NCBI RefSeq assembly: GCF_030165005.1 | Contig: NZ_JASNNW010000012.1 | Coordinates: 1-64,000 of the forward strand | Length of the DNA stretch: 64,000 nt | Direction of reading: 5' to 3' | DNA from: Blastococcus capsensis | GTDB lineage: Bacteria; Actinomycetota; Actinomycetes; Mycobacteriales; Geodermatophilaceae | Shown: in pieces, positions 19,594 to 27,466 of the stretch | How the letters are laid out: each line of letters opens with the position of its first letter | Numbering within the stretch: the stretch's first letter is position 1 | Program-made: the position numbers and the translations under genes | Notes under the pieces: generated by a model | The model's input: the letters and a program-made list of their open reading frames with translations, nothing else | What the model was told of the DNA's origin: nothing | Database searches by the model: none

Positions 19594-21482
19594 AGCCACC
19601 GATCGAACCAGGCGGCGAGCCGCTCGCCCAGTTCGACCAGGTTGGCGCGACCGACGATCGCGTGGCCCTCCCCGGGGAAGAGCAGCAGATCGGTGCGCGC
19701 GCCCCGGGCCTGCAGCGCCTGGTGGGCCTGCACGGACTCCGCGACGGGCACGTTGCTGTCGCGGTCCCCGTGGGCGAGGAGCACCGGGGCGGTGAGCCGG
19801 TCCAGCGCGGTCATCGGCGAGATGCCGGCCAGCAGATCCCGGTCGGCGACGGGGTCGCCGTACTCGGTCACCGACGCCGCGGCCATCCACGGCTCGGTAC
19901 CGGCGAAGAAGGTCCGCAGATCGCTCATGCCCGCCAGGGAGGCGCCGGCGGCGAACAGCTCCGGCCACCGGGTGAGCGCGACCAGCGTCAGGTAGCCGCC
20001 GTAGGACCAGCCGTGGGCACCGATCTGCCCGGGAGCCGCGATCCCGGCGGTCACCAGCTCGTCGACCGTCGTCCGGACGTCCGCGAAGGACCCCTCGCGC
20101 GCCGGTCCGTCGTCGGCGGTCATGAACGCCCGGCCGAACCCACCCGAGCCGCGCACGTTGGGGGCGAAGACGGTGAGGCCCGCCGCCACCATGCACTGCA
20201 CCATCGGCGTCCAGAACGGCCGCTCCTGCCCTTCCGGCCCGCCGTGGAAGCTGACCACCGTCCGGTTGGGCCCGCGGGAACCAGAGGGTGCGTACAGCAA
20301 GCCCGACAGCCGGACGCCGTCCGGGGCCACGTACTCGTGCCAGACCGGCTCGACCAGCCCGTGCGTCCCGGGCCGGGACGGCGAGCACGCCAGCAGCTCC
20401 GGTACGCCGTCCAGCGGCACCCGCCACAGTGCGCGCGGCGCCCGCGGTCCGGTCAGCTCGGCGACCAGCGCCGCACCGTCGGCCGTGGGCGCCCAGGCGG
20501 ACAGCACCGGCTCGGGCAGCGGAACGCGCCGCACCACGGCGCCGTCGGACAGGGCGTGCAGCGACAGCTCGCTGACGCCGTCGACCGTCCAGAGCGCCAC
20601 CACGGTCCCGTCGCCGCGCACCGCGTAGCCGTCCAGGTCGGCGTCGGCCCGGTACAGGACCGTGCGCCCCCGTCCGGGTACGCCGTCGCCGTCGACGGGC
20701 ACGGCGACCAGGCCGGCCCGGTCCGCACCGGGCGGGCCGGGCAGCGCGGCCCGCACGTACACCGTGCGCCCGTCGGCGGAGAACCGGCCGTCCTCCGAGG
20801 CGATGCCGCCGGGGACGTCCAGCGGGAGCGCGCGTCGCTGCACGCCGGTGGGCACGTCGATCAGGACGACGTGCCGGTAGCCGCGCGGGCCCCGGCGGGC
20901 CAGGACGGTCCGGCGGTCGGCGGAGACGGCGGTGACCGACAGGAAGCCGCCGGACGCCAGGGTGCGGTGCTCACCGGAGACGACGTCGACGACCACGACG
21001 TCCGCGTCCGGACCGGAACCCGGCGCGATGGAGCAGGCGTAGTGGTGCGGGCCGGCCCACGAGCCGGCGAAGACCGTGGCGCGCGGGTCCTGCCCTGCCA
21101 GCAACCGCCGGCCGGTGCCGTCCGGGCGGACGACGTGCAGCTCGGCGCAGATGGAGCCACCGGGGCTGACCAGGTAGGCCAGCCAGGCGCCGTCGGGCGA
21201 CCAGGAGACGGAGACGACCTCCTGGTCCGGGCCGGACAGCTCCGCCGGCGGCGTGCTCCCGTCGAGCGCGGCCACCTCCAGCCGCGGCAGCCCCGAGCGG
21301 TCGGTGACGTAGGCGATCCGGCGGCCGTCCGGCGACGGCGCCGGGCACCAGGCGGCCGCGGCGCCGGCGACCCCGGCGATGACCCCGCGGACGTGCGCCG
21401 GCAGCGCCTCCGGCGGCGCGAGCGCCTCCAGGGCGGAGAGTCCTGCGGGCGCCGTCCGCTGGTCGTTTCCGGGACCGGCCAT
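19590..21482 (-). CDS. S9-family (prolyl oligopeptidase-like) serine peptidase
   Basis: 630 residues. The N-terminal ~360 residues form a beta-propeller with WD40-like/TolB repeats (APSPDGRRIAYVTDRSG, VSWSPDGAWLAYLVSP). The C-terminal alpha/beta hydrolase carries Ser near 490 in GAHGWSYGGYLTL, Asp near 571 in LAHGDRDSNVPV and His near 606 in FPGEGHAIV. Such enzymes cleave short peptides or acyl-amino acids. No signal peptide is visible. The start codon ATG 21482 follows GAGGAGGTGCG, a strong ribosome site. It is first of a two-gene operon with the ATP-grasp protein, a pairing that suggests peptide processing (inference). Confidence 0.92.
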   Translation of the reverse strand: MAGPGNDQRTAPAGLSALEALAPPEALPAHVRGVIAGVAGAAAAWCPAPSPDGRRIAYVTDRSGLPRLEVAALDGSTPPAELSGPDQEVVSVSWSPDGAWLAYLVSPGGSICAELHVVRPDGTGRRLLAGQDPRATVFAGSWAGPHHYACSIAPGSGPDADVVVVDVVSGEHRTLASGGFLSVTAVSADRRTVLARRGPRGYRHVVLIDVPTGVQRRALPLDVPGGIASEDGRFSADGRTVYVRAALPGPPGADRAGLVAVPVDGDGVPGRGRTVLYRADADLDGYAVRGDGTVVALWTVDGVSELSLHALSDGAVVRRVPLPEPVLSAWAPTADGAALVAELTGPRAPRALWRVPLDGVPELLACSPSRPGTHGLVEPVWHEYVAPDGVRLSGLLYAPSGSRGPNRTVVSFHGGPEGQERPFWTPMVQCMVAAGLTVFAPNVRGSGGFGRAFMTADDGPAREGSFADVRTTVDELVTAGIAAPGQIGAHGWSYGGYLTLVALTRWPELFAAGASLAGMSDLRTFFAGTEPWMAAASVTEYGDPVADRDLLAGISPMTALDRLTAPVLLAHGDRDSNVPVAESVQAHQALQARGARTDLLLFPGEGHAIVGRANLVELGERLAAWFDRWL

Positions 21483-21672
21483 CGCACCTCCTCGGCTGCG
21501 TGAGTGCCTGCGGCGCGCCCGTCCACCGTGGCAGGCGCCCGTCGCGGGCAGATGTCAGCGCTGTCATCGGCGGAGAACGGCCCCGACCGCACCCCCCGGC
21601 GGAGGGAGCCGGCTCCCGCAAGTGCTCCGCGCCACGCCGGTCCGCCTGCGCGCAGGACCCCGCCGGCCCCGA

Positions 21673-21705
21673 TAGCCTCGGGGACCCGGACTCTCGTACG
21701 GGTCC
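21673..21705 (+). promoter_or_regulatory. sepH promoter -10 and leader hairpin
   Basis: TAGCCT (21673-21678) is a -10 candidate. GGACCCG (21682-21688) pairs with CGGGTCC (21699-21705) around a 10-nt loop in the leader, upstream of the AGGAGG ribosome site. The role of the hairpin is unknown. Confidence 0.35.
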
Positions 21706-21732
21706 GCCGCGCCGGTTGCAGGAGGTCGCCCC

Positions 21733-22644
21733 ATGCGCACGCTGCGCCTCGTGGCGCTCTCCGACGACGGGAAGAGCCTCGTCCTCGCCGCGGAGGGGCC
21801 TGACGCCGACGGCGGCGAGCGGTTCGAGCTGCCCATCGACGACCGGGTGCGCGCGGCCGCCCGGGGGGACGCCCGCCGGCTCACCCAGATCGACGTGGAC
21901 CTCGGCACCGAGCTGCCGCCGCGGGTGATCCAGTTCCGCATCCGGGCCGGCGAGACCCCCGAGCAGGTCGCCGTCGCCACCGGGGCCCGGGTGGAGCGGA
22001 TCATGCGGTTCGCCCACCCCGTGCTCCAGGAGCGCGAGCGCGTCGCCGGCCAGGCGCGCGAGGCGCGCGTCCGGCTGACCGAAGGGGCGCCCGGCGCGGT
22101 CCTGCAGCAGTTCATGGTCGAGCGGCTGCGGCTCATCGACACCGACATCGACGCGGTGCAGTGGGACGCGTTCCGCGGCGAGGACGGCGCCTGGGTGGTC
22201 ACCGGAGCCTGGCGCGCGGGGGCCAAGTCCGGCATCGCACGCTGGACCTACGACCTGCCCTCCCGCACCGTCACCCCCGCCGACGCCTCCACGGCGGACT
22301 TCGCCGAGGGCACCCGCCTGGTGCGGGTGGTCCCGGAGGTGCCGGCCGGCCCCCCGCTCTCCCCCTCACCCCGCAGCCGGCCCGTCTCCGTCGTCCGCAC
22401 GCCCGGACCCGACCCCGTCCCCGCCCCCGTGCCGGCGCGCAGGGACGACGAGCACGTCCGCGACGTGCACGCGCCCGCTGGCTCGCCGGCGGACGAGGAC
22501 GCGATGACCGCGCTCCTGGACGAGGTCGCCGACCACGACACCGTCGTCCTGGGGCGGAACACCGACGGCCCGGACGACGAGGACCCCCGCGCCCGCATCC
22601 CGGCGTGGGAGGACATCGTCTTCGGGGTCCGCCGCAACCGCTGA
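21733..22644 (+). CDS. sepH: Septation protein SepH (DUF3071)
   Basis: 303 residues. The N-terminal ~200 residues are the DUF3071 domain (MRTLRLVALSDDGKSLVL, LPPRVIQFRIRAGETPEQVA, an HTH-like segment around VATGARVERIMRFAHPVL, DAVQWDAFRGEDGAWVVTG, ARWTYDLPSRTVTP). The C-terminal third is Pro/Asp-rich and disordered, ending in a short conserved-looking WEDIVFGVRRNR tail. In Streptomyces and mycobacteria SepH binds FtsZ and promotes its assembly at the septum (established for the family). ATG 21733 has AGGAGG 7 nt upstream. It is divergent from the S9 peptidase. Confidence 0.93.
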   Translation: MRTLRLVALSDDGKSLVLAAEGPDADGGERFELPIDDRVRAAARGDARRLTQIDVDLGTELPPRVIQFRIRAGETPEQVAVATGARVERIMRFAHPVLQERERVAGQAREARVRLTEGAPGAVLQQFMVERLRLIDTDIDAVQWDAFRGEDGAWVVTGAWRAGAKSGIARWTYDLPSRTVTPADASTADFAEGTRLVRVVPEVPAGPPLSPSPRSRPVSVVRTPGPDPVPAPVPARRDDEHVRDVHAPAGSPADEDAMTALLDEVADHDTVVLGRNTDGPDDEDPRARIPAWEDIVFGVRRNR

Positions 22645-22703
22645 GCAGATCCCCGTTGGCACCCGTGGTGGAACAGGACGCTCGTCCGGGTAGTTGACCA
22701 GGC

Positions 22704-23177
22704 ATGAGTGCTTCCGTGTCGATGCCGCTGGGCGGCGTCCAGGTGGGTTCCTACGACAGCTACGAGCAGGCGCAGGCCGCGGTCGACTACCTGTCCGACG
22801 AGAAGTTCGCGGTCGAGAACGTCACGATCATCGGCACCGACCTGCGGATGGTCGAGACCGTGACGGGGCGCATGACCATGGGCCGGGCGATCGCCGCGGG
22901 CGCCGCGGCCGGCGCCTGGTGGGGTCTGTTCGTCGGGCTCCTGCTGGGCATCTTCGCCCCCGACGGCGGGAACTGGATCGGTTCGGTGCTGACCGGCCTG
23001 CTGATCGGTGTCGCCTTCGGTGCGGCCTTCGGCGGGATGGGCTACGCCGCCACCCGCGGCCGGCGCGACTTCACCAGCACCAGCAAGATCACGGCCAGCC
23101 GGTACGACGTCATGTGCCACCCGGCGCACGCCGAGCAGGCCCGCGAGATGCTGGCCCGCTTCTCCCTGCGGAGCTAA
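22704..23177 (+). CDS. General stress protein 17M-like (YflT domain) membrane protein
   Basis: 157 residues. Begins with the YflT-type ferredoxin-like module (VQVGSYDSYEQAQAAVDYLS, FAVENVTIIGTDLRMVETVTG). Then come two glycine/alanine-rich hydrophobic segments (AIAAGAAAGAWWGLFVGLLLG and SVLTGLLIGVAFGAAFGG, about residues 63-115). A C-terminal strand/helix resembling the first half follows (VMCHPAHAEQAREMLARFS). It is probably an inner-membrane stress protein; no biochemical role is established. ATG 22704 was chosen as the first codon of the domain; TAGTTG lies 9 nt before it. Its TAA overlaps the TAG of the convergent methyltransferase gene (CTAA). Confidence 0.8.
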   Translation: MSASVSMPLGGVQVGSYDSYEQAQAAVDYLSDEKFAVENVTIIGTDLRMVETVTGRMTMGRAIAAGAAAGAWWGLFVGLLLGIFAPDGGNWIGSVLTGLLIGVAFGAAFGGMGYAATRGRRDFTSTSKITASRYDVMCHPAHAEQAREMLARFSLRS

Positions 23178-23986
23178 CCCGAGCGGAGAGCGGCGAAGGC
23201 GACCGCCGCGGCGGCGGCCACCCCGAGGGAGTCCACGCCCGCCCGCATCGGGATGCGGGCCCGCACCCGTGCGGCCCGCTGCGCCTCGGAGGTGAGCCCT
23301 GGGCCCTCCGCGCCCAGCAGTACCGCGGTGCGCCGGTGCGCGCGCGGATCGACGTCGACCAGGTCGACCGCGTCGGGCGCGGGGGTGAGCGCCACGGTCA
23401 GGTAGCCGGCGTCGTGCAGCCGCTCCAGCCCGGCCGGCCACTCGGGCAGCACCGCGAACGGCAGCGACAGCACGTGCCCCATCGAGACCCGGACCGAGCG
23501 CCGGTAGAGCGGGTCGGCGCAGCGCGGGTCCAGCAGCAGTCCGTCGACCCCCAGGGCCACCGCCGAGCGGGCGATCGACCCCAGGTTCTCCGCGTCGTTG
23601 AGCGCCTCGAGGACGGCGAGCCGCCGGGGTGCGGCCGGCTCGGGCCCGGCCAGGAGCGCGTCGAGGTCCGCGGGCGGCCTGCGGTCGGCGGAGGCGACGA
23701 CGCCGCGGGTGAGCCGGAAGCCGATCACCTCCGAGAGCACCCACTTGTCGGCCTCGTAGGCCGGGACCTCGTCGGGCAGGCCGAGCACCGCCACCCGGCC
23801 GGGGACGCCGAAGACCGCCCGCACCCGGTACGGCGAGGCCAGCAGCCGCTGCACCGCCGGCACGCCCTCCACGATCACCGGTCCGGTGCCGCGCTCCCGG
23901 CCCGCCGGCCGGTCACCGGCCTTGAGGTCGCGGAAGTCCTCGACCCGCGGGTCGGCGGGGTCGGTGATCAGGACGGGGGCGCGCAC
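23174..23986 (-). CDS. SpoU/TrmH-family RNA 2'-O-methyltransferase
   Basis: 270 residues. The C-terminal SPOUT domain has the three SpoU motifs: LNDAENLGSIARSA, LLGAEGPGL and IPMRAGVDSLGVAAAAAVA, which form the trefoil knot and SAM site. The N-terminal part (PADPRVEDFRDLKAGD, VIVEGVPAVQRLLAS) matches the L30e-like substrate-binding domain of rRNA/tRNA guanosine methyltransferases. The target RNA cannot be assigned. Start GTG 23986 (MRAPVLITDPADP). The gene is convergent with the stress protein gene, overlapping by 4 bp. Confidence 0.92.
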   Translation of the reverse strand: MRAPVLITDPADPRVEDFRDLKAGDRPAGRERGTGPVIVEGVPAVQRLLASPYRVRAVFGVPGRVAVLGLPDEVPAYEADKWVLSEVIGFRLTRGVVASADRRPPADLDALLAGPEPAAPRRLAVLEALNDAENLGSIARSAVALGVDGLLLDPRCADPLYRRSVRVSMGHVLSLPFAVLPEWPAGLERLHDAGYLTVALTPAPDAVDLVDVDPRAHRRTAVLLGAEGPGLTSEAQRAARVRARIPMRAGVDSLGVAAAAAVAFAALRSG

Positions 23987-24116
23987 GGTGCCCGATTCTG
24001 CCCGGCGCCCCCACCGCGATGACCAGGTGACCTGATCATCGAGCGCCCTCCCTCACGGTGGGCGGTGAGGGAGGACGCTTCACCTTGGCGGCGGCGACCC
24101 TGCGGAGGAGGACCAG

Positions 24117-24547
24117 CTGAGCACTCCGCGGTCGGCTCGGCGCCCCGGGGCGGCGCCCGGGGAACCCCGGCACCCGGGACGCCGTGCTCGCCGCCGCGCG
24201 GGAGGCCTTCGCCGAGCGGGCGTTCGACGGCGCCACGATCCGGCAGATCGCCGGCGCCGCCGAGGTCGACCCGGCGCTGGTGCACCACTACTTCGGCAGC
24301 AAGGACAAGTTGTTCCCGGCCGCGATCGAGGCACCGGCCGACCCGGCGGACTTCCTGCCCGAGGTGCTCGCGGGAGGCCGGGACCAGCGGCGCCCTGGTC
24401 GCCAGCCAGCTGGTCGGTGTGGTGATCGCCCGGTACGTGCTCCGGCTGGAGCCGCTCGCCTCGGCGTCCCCGGAGTCCCTGGTCGCCGCGATCGGGCCCA
24501 CCGTGCAGCGCTACCTCACCGGCGAGGTGGAGCTGCCCAGCCGGTGA
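24117..24547 (+). pseudogene. TetR-family regulator, frameshifted and internally deleted
   Basis: A strong ribosome site (GGAGGAGG, 5 nt spacing) precedes CTG-AGC at 24117, whose frame reads STPRSARRPG. After a one-base shift in the C/G run near 24144-24150 the frame gives RRPGNPGTRDAVLAAAREAF, then the TetR helix-turn-helix GATIRQIAGAAEVDPALVHH and YFGSKDKLF. Near 24378-24395 reading shifts again, to ALVASQLVGVVIARYVLRLE and VAAIGPTVQRYLTGEVEL, a normal TetR C-terminal end. About 60-70 residues of the central ligand domain are missing, compared with the usual ~190. ATG is absent, so the start is CTG or has been lost. Base-calling errors in G/C runs could explain the single-base shifts but not the deletion. 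Confidence 0.75.
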
Positions 24548-24548
24548 C

Positions 24549-25382
24549 TCAGCGGGGGGCGCGGGCCAGCTGACGGCTCTGCGCGACGAGCCGCCCGGTG
24601 GAGTCCCAGATCCGGTACTCCTCGTCGAGCCAGCCACCGGCGATCTCGTTCGCCCGGGCCTCTGCCAGACACCACCCCGGCGCCGGCAGCGCCCGCACCA
24701 GCACCTGGAGCTGGACGGTCGGCGCCCAGCCCATCAACCCCATCGACCAGCTCGTCGGGGGAAGCACGTCGGCGAAGAGCAGCAGCGCCAGCGGGTCGGG
24801 ATCCCGACCGTCGGCGAGCCGCAGCCAGGCGCGCATGACCGGCTCACCCGACGGAGTGCCGAGCGCCCATCCCGCGGTCGCCGGGTCCAGGCGGGTCTCC
24901 ACCCGGTGCCGCAACCCCACCGCGGGCACGGGGTGCCCGCCCATCTCGGCGCCCGGCTGCGCGACCAGGCACTCCTCGACCGGCGGCACCTCCGGCGCCG
25001 GCGAGGAGTGCACCGGGGCGTCGTCGGAGAGCATCGCCGTCGTCACCTGCACGCTCAGCGTGGGACCCTCGGCGCCGCTGAGGACGACGCCCGTGTGCGC
25101 GAGGGTGCGCCCGGCCGGTCCCGGCGCGACGGCCAGGATCGCCGGGCCAGGCGGCGTCGCGCGCAGGTAGCTGGCCGACACCGCGACCGGGTGCGGATGC
25201 GGGCTGTCGGCCACGGCCGCCCGCGCCGCGACGGCGAGCAGGTAGCCGCCGTTGAGGATCCCGCTGCCCACGTCCCAGCCCGGCTGGAGGTCGGCGACGT
25301 AGCCACCGGCCTCGGCGCGGCGGACCGTCGTCGCGCGGTCGAACTCGGAGTCGGCGGTGGTGAGCTGATCAACCTGCGGCAC
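24549..25382 (-). CDS. Acyl-CoA thioesterase-like double-hotdog protein
   Basis: 277 residues. The N-terminal half contains the hotdog helix surroundings DVGSGILNGGYLLAVAARAAV, and the C-terminal half LLLFADVLPPTSWSMGLMGW and QLQVLVRALPAPGWCLAEARANEIAGGWLDEE. Two hotdog domains in one chain are typical of TesB-like acyl-CoA thioesterases of Actinobacteria. The acyl chain is unknown. GTG 25382 is chosen because CACCCT sits 7 nt upstream in the leaderless pattern, and the protein begins at the first conserved strand. It is divergent from the aldo/keto reductase across only 27 bp, and ends 2 bp from the broken TetR gene, which may once have controlled it. Confidence 0.8.
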   Translation of the reverse strand: MPQVDQLTTADSEFDRATTVRRAEAGGYVADLQPGWDVGSGILNGGYLLAVAARAAVADSPHPHPVAVSASYLRATPPGPAILAVAPGPAGRTLAHTGVVLSGAEGPTLSVQVTTAMLSDDAPVHSSPAPEVPPVEECLVAQPGAEMGGHPVPAVGLRHRVETRLDPATAGWALGTPSGEPVMRAWLRLADGRDPDPLALLLFADVLPPTSWSMGLMGWAPTVQLQVLVRALPAPGWCLAEARANEIAGGWLDEEYRIWDSTGRLVAQSRQLARAPR

Positions 25383-25389
25383 GGTGCCC

Positions 25390-25402
25390 AGGGTGCCAGG
25401 GT
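25390..25402. promoter_or_regulatory. Back-to-back leaderless -10 boxes
   Basis: CACCCT on the minus strand (25395-25390) serves the thioesterase GTG 7 nt away, and CAGGGT on the plus strand (25397-25402) serves the reductase GTG 7 nt away. One base separates the hexamers, so each promoter's -35 region lies inside the opposite gene. Confidence 0.45.
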
Positions 25403-25409
25403 GCCTGTC

Positions 25410-26378
25410 GTGGAGTACACGCACCTCGGCCGCAGCGGCCTGTCCGTCTCCCGGCTCTGCCTGGGCACCATGAACTTCGGCTGGAAGACCGGGGAGGCGG
25501 ACTCCCGTGCAGTGATGGACCGCGCGCTGGACGAGGGCGTCAACTTCTTCGACACGGCCAACGTCTACGGCTTCGATGCCGGCAAGGGCCGCACCGAGGG
25601 GGTGCTGGGCAGCTGGTTCGCCCAGGGGGACGGCCGCCGGGAGAAGACCGTGCTGGCCACCAAGGTCTACGGCGGGATGTCCGACTGGCCGAACGACACG
25701 TTCCTGTCCGCCCGCAACATCGTGCGGGCCTGCGAGGCGTCGCTGCGCCGGATGGGCACCGACTGGATCGACCTCTACCAGTTCCACCACGTCGACCTGC
25801 GCACACCGTGGGAGGAGATCTGGCAGGCCTGCGAGACGCTCGTGGCCCAGGGCAAGGTCCTCTACGTCGGCTCCTCCAACCACGCGGCCTGGCAGATCGC
25901 CGCCGCCAACGAGGCAGCCGCCCGCCGCAACTTCCAGGGCCTGGTCAGCGAGCAGTCGCACTACAACCTGCTCACCCGGCACGTCGAGCTCGAGGTGCTC
26001 CCGGCCGCCCAGCACTACGGCGTCGGCATCATCCCGTGGAGCCCGCTGGCCGGCGGCCTGCTCGCCGGCGCGCTCGAGAAGAACGCGGGCACCCGGCGCA
26101 ACGAGGAGCGCAACCAGAAGCGGGTCGAGGAGCACCGTCCCGCGCTCGAGGCCTACGAGGCGTTCTGCCGCGAGCTCGGGCACCCGCCGGCCGACGTCGG
26201 GCTGGCGTGGCTGCTGCACCAGCCGGCGGTCACCGCCCCGATCGTGGGTCCGCGCACGATGGCACAGCTCGAGGGGACGCTCGGCGCCCTGGAAGTCCGC
26301 CTGGACGACGCCGCGCTGACCCGGCTGGACGAGATCTTCCCGGGCTACCGGCCGGCCCCGATGGAATACGCCTGGTAG
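25410..26378 (+). CDS. Aldo/keto reductase
   Basis: 322 residues, NADPH-dependent AKR (YghZ/Kv-beta-like subgroup). Motifs: VEYTHLGRSGLSVSRLCLG at the N-terminus; NFFDTANVYG with the catalytic Asp/Tyr; VLATKVYGG with the Lys; WIDLYQFHHVD with the His; IIPWSPLAGGLLAG and IVGPRTMAQLEGTLGA in the cofactor region. It is a TIM barrel reducing carbonyls; the substrate is unknown. GTG 25410 is preferred over GTG 25401 because of the CAGGGT 7 nt upstream and because the family usually begins MEY-HLGRSG. Divergent from the thioesterase. Confidence 0.92.
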   Translation: MEYTHLGRSGLSVSRLCLGTMNFGWKTGEADSRAVMDRALDEGVNFFDTANVYGFDAGKGRTEGVLGSWFAQGDGRREKTVLATKVYGGMSDWPNDTFLSARNIVRACEASLRRMGTDWIDLYQFHHVDLRTPWEEIWQACETLVAQGKVLYVGSSNHAAWQIAAANEAAARRNFQGLVSEQSHYNLLTRHVELEVLPAAQHYGVGIIPWSPLAGGLLAGALEKNAGTRRNEERNQKRVEEHRPALEAYEAFCRELGHPPADVGLAWLLHQPAVTAPIVGPRTMAQLEGTLGALEVRLDDAALTRLDEIFPGYRPAPMEYAW

Positions 26379-26459
26379 GCGATTTGATGACCACCCCGGT
26401 CGTCGACCATCGGCGAATGGCTGCCCGACACGCCGCCGGAGCCGACCGCATGCCGATGA

Positions 26460-27016
26460 TCAACCCGGAAGGGGCCAGGTGGCGAGAGTCTCGTAGCGCG
26501 CCTCGGCACCCAGCCGACTCTCCTCCAGGCGCACCCCGGCCACCCGCCAGTCGGGGCCCCGGTAGCCGGCCAGCCGGTCGGTCAGCCTTCCGTCGGCCGG
26601 CCGGGTCGCCAGCGGCCGAGGGTGAGGTGCGGGCGGAACGGGCGGTCCTCGACCGGGAGTCCCAGCCCGCGGGCGCCGGCGGTCAGCCGGACCGCCAGCT
26701 CGGAGAGCGGGCCGACGTCCCCGTCGACTCCCGCCCAGGCCACCTGCGGCCGGCGGGCGGAGCCGAACCGCCCGCCCCCGGCCAGCCGCAGCGTCATGGC
26801 CGGGGCGTCCGCGACGGCGGGCCCGGCCGCGGCCACGAGGTCGGGCACGACCGGGTGGGGCACCTGCCCGAGGAACAGCAGCGTCAGGTGCCACCGACCG
26901 GGACGGCTCCACCGCGGCGCGCCGGGAGCGTCGCGCAGCGGTGCCAGGGCCGCGTCCAGGTCGCGGCGGGCCTGCTCCGGCGGGACGACAGCGAAGAATA
27001 GCCGGCCGGCGCTCAG
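26460..27016 (-). pseudogene. 2'-5' RNA ligase (LigT/ThpR)-like gene with a frameshift
   Basis: Translation from CTG 27016 gives LSAGRLFFAVVPPEQARR, then RWHLTLLFLGQVPHP (first HxTx motif) and RPHLTLGRWRPGRP (second HxTx), the paired catalytic histidines of the 2H phosphoesterase family (cyclic phosphodiesterase on RNA 2'-3' ends). After GRP the frame is interrupted in a CCGGCCGGCC run near 26598. The -1 frame continues DGRLTDRLAGYRGPDWRVA and VRLEESRLGAEARYETLA, a normal family C-terminus. No ATG, GTG or TTG exists before the conserved N-terminus; CTG overlaps the TGA of the upstream gene as CTGA. The shift may be a real mutation, phase variation in the repeat, or a base-calling error. Confidence 0.75.
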
Positions 27017-27399
27017 CCGTCCACCCGCAGCCCCGCCGCGCGCAGCGCGCAGTTCACCCGCAGCCGCTCGACCTCCCGGGCCCGGCCCTCGGGCACGGCG
27101 GTCAGCCCGCAGGCCACACCCACCATGCCCGCGGCCTCGGCGAGCACGTCGTCGTAGGCGGCCAGCAGCGCGCGTCGCCGCACCATCGGCGACCCGGCCG
27201 GCACGAGCGCCACCTGGCGGGCCAGCCGGCGCAGGTCTGCGGCGACCGCCTGCAGCGGCCGGGCCTGCGGGACGGGATGACGGACGGCGCGGCGGCGGGC
27301 CGCCCAGTGCTCCAGCCGGCGGGTGAGCGGCCCGGTGAAGGCCACCAGTGCGGCGAAGGCAGCGAGCAGGGCGACGAGCTGGATCAGTGCGGTGGCCAT
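27013..27399 (-). CDS. Hypothetical single-pass membrane protein
   Basis: 128 residues, not recognised. One N-terminal hydrophobic segment (ALIQLVALLAAFAALVAFTG, residues 4-23) followed by an Arg-rich cytoplasmic part with predicted helices (LQAVAADLRRLARQV, ALLAAYDDVLAEAAGMVGVA). The topology suggests an inner-membrane anchor with a soluble helical tail. ATG 27399 has GGGGGCGG about 4 nt upstream. Its TGA overlaps the CTG start of the RNA ligase-like gene, so the two are probably one transcript. Confidence 0.65.
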   Translation of the reverse strand: MATALIQLVALLAAFAALVAFTGPLTRRLEHWAARRRAVRHPVPQARPLQAVAADLRRLARQVALVPAGSPMVRRRALLAAYDDVLAEAAGMVGVACGLTAVPEGRAREVERLRVNCALRAAGLRVDG

Positions 27400-27466
27400 G
27401 TCCGCCCCCTGGGCACGTGCGACGACCGGTGCGACCCGACGGTACGCGCGTCCGGGGCCGAGCGAG

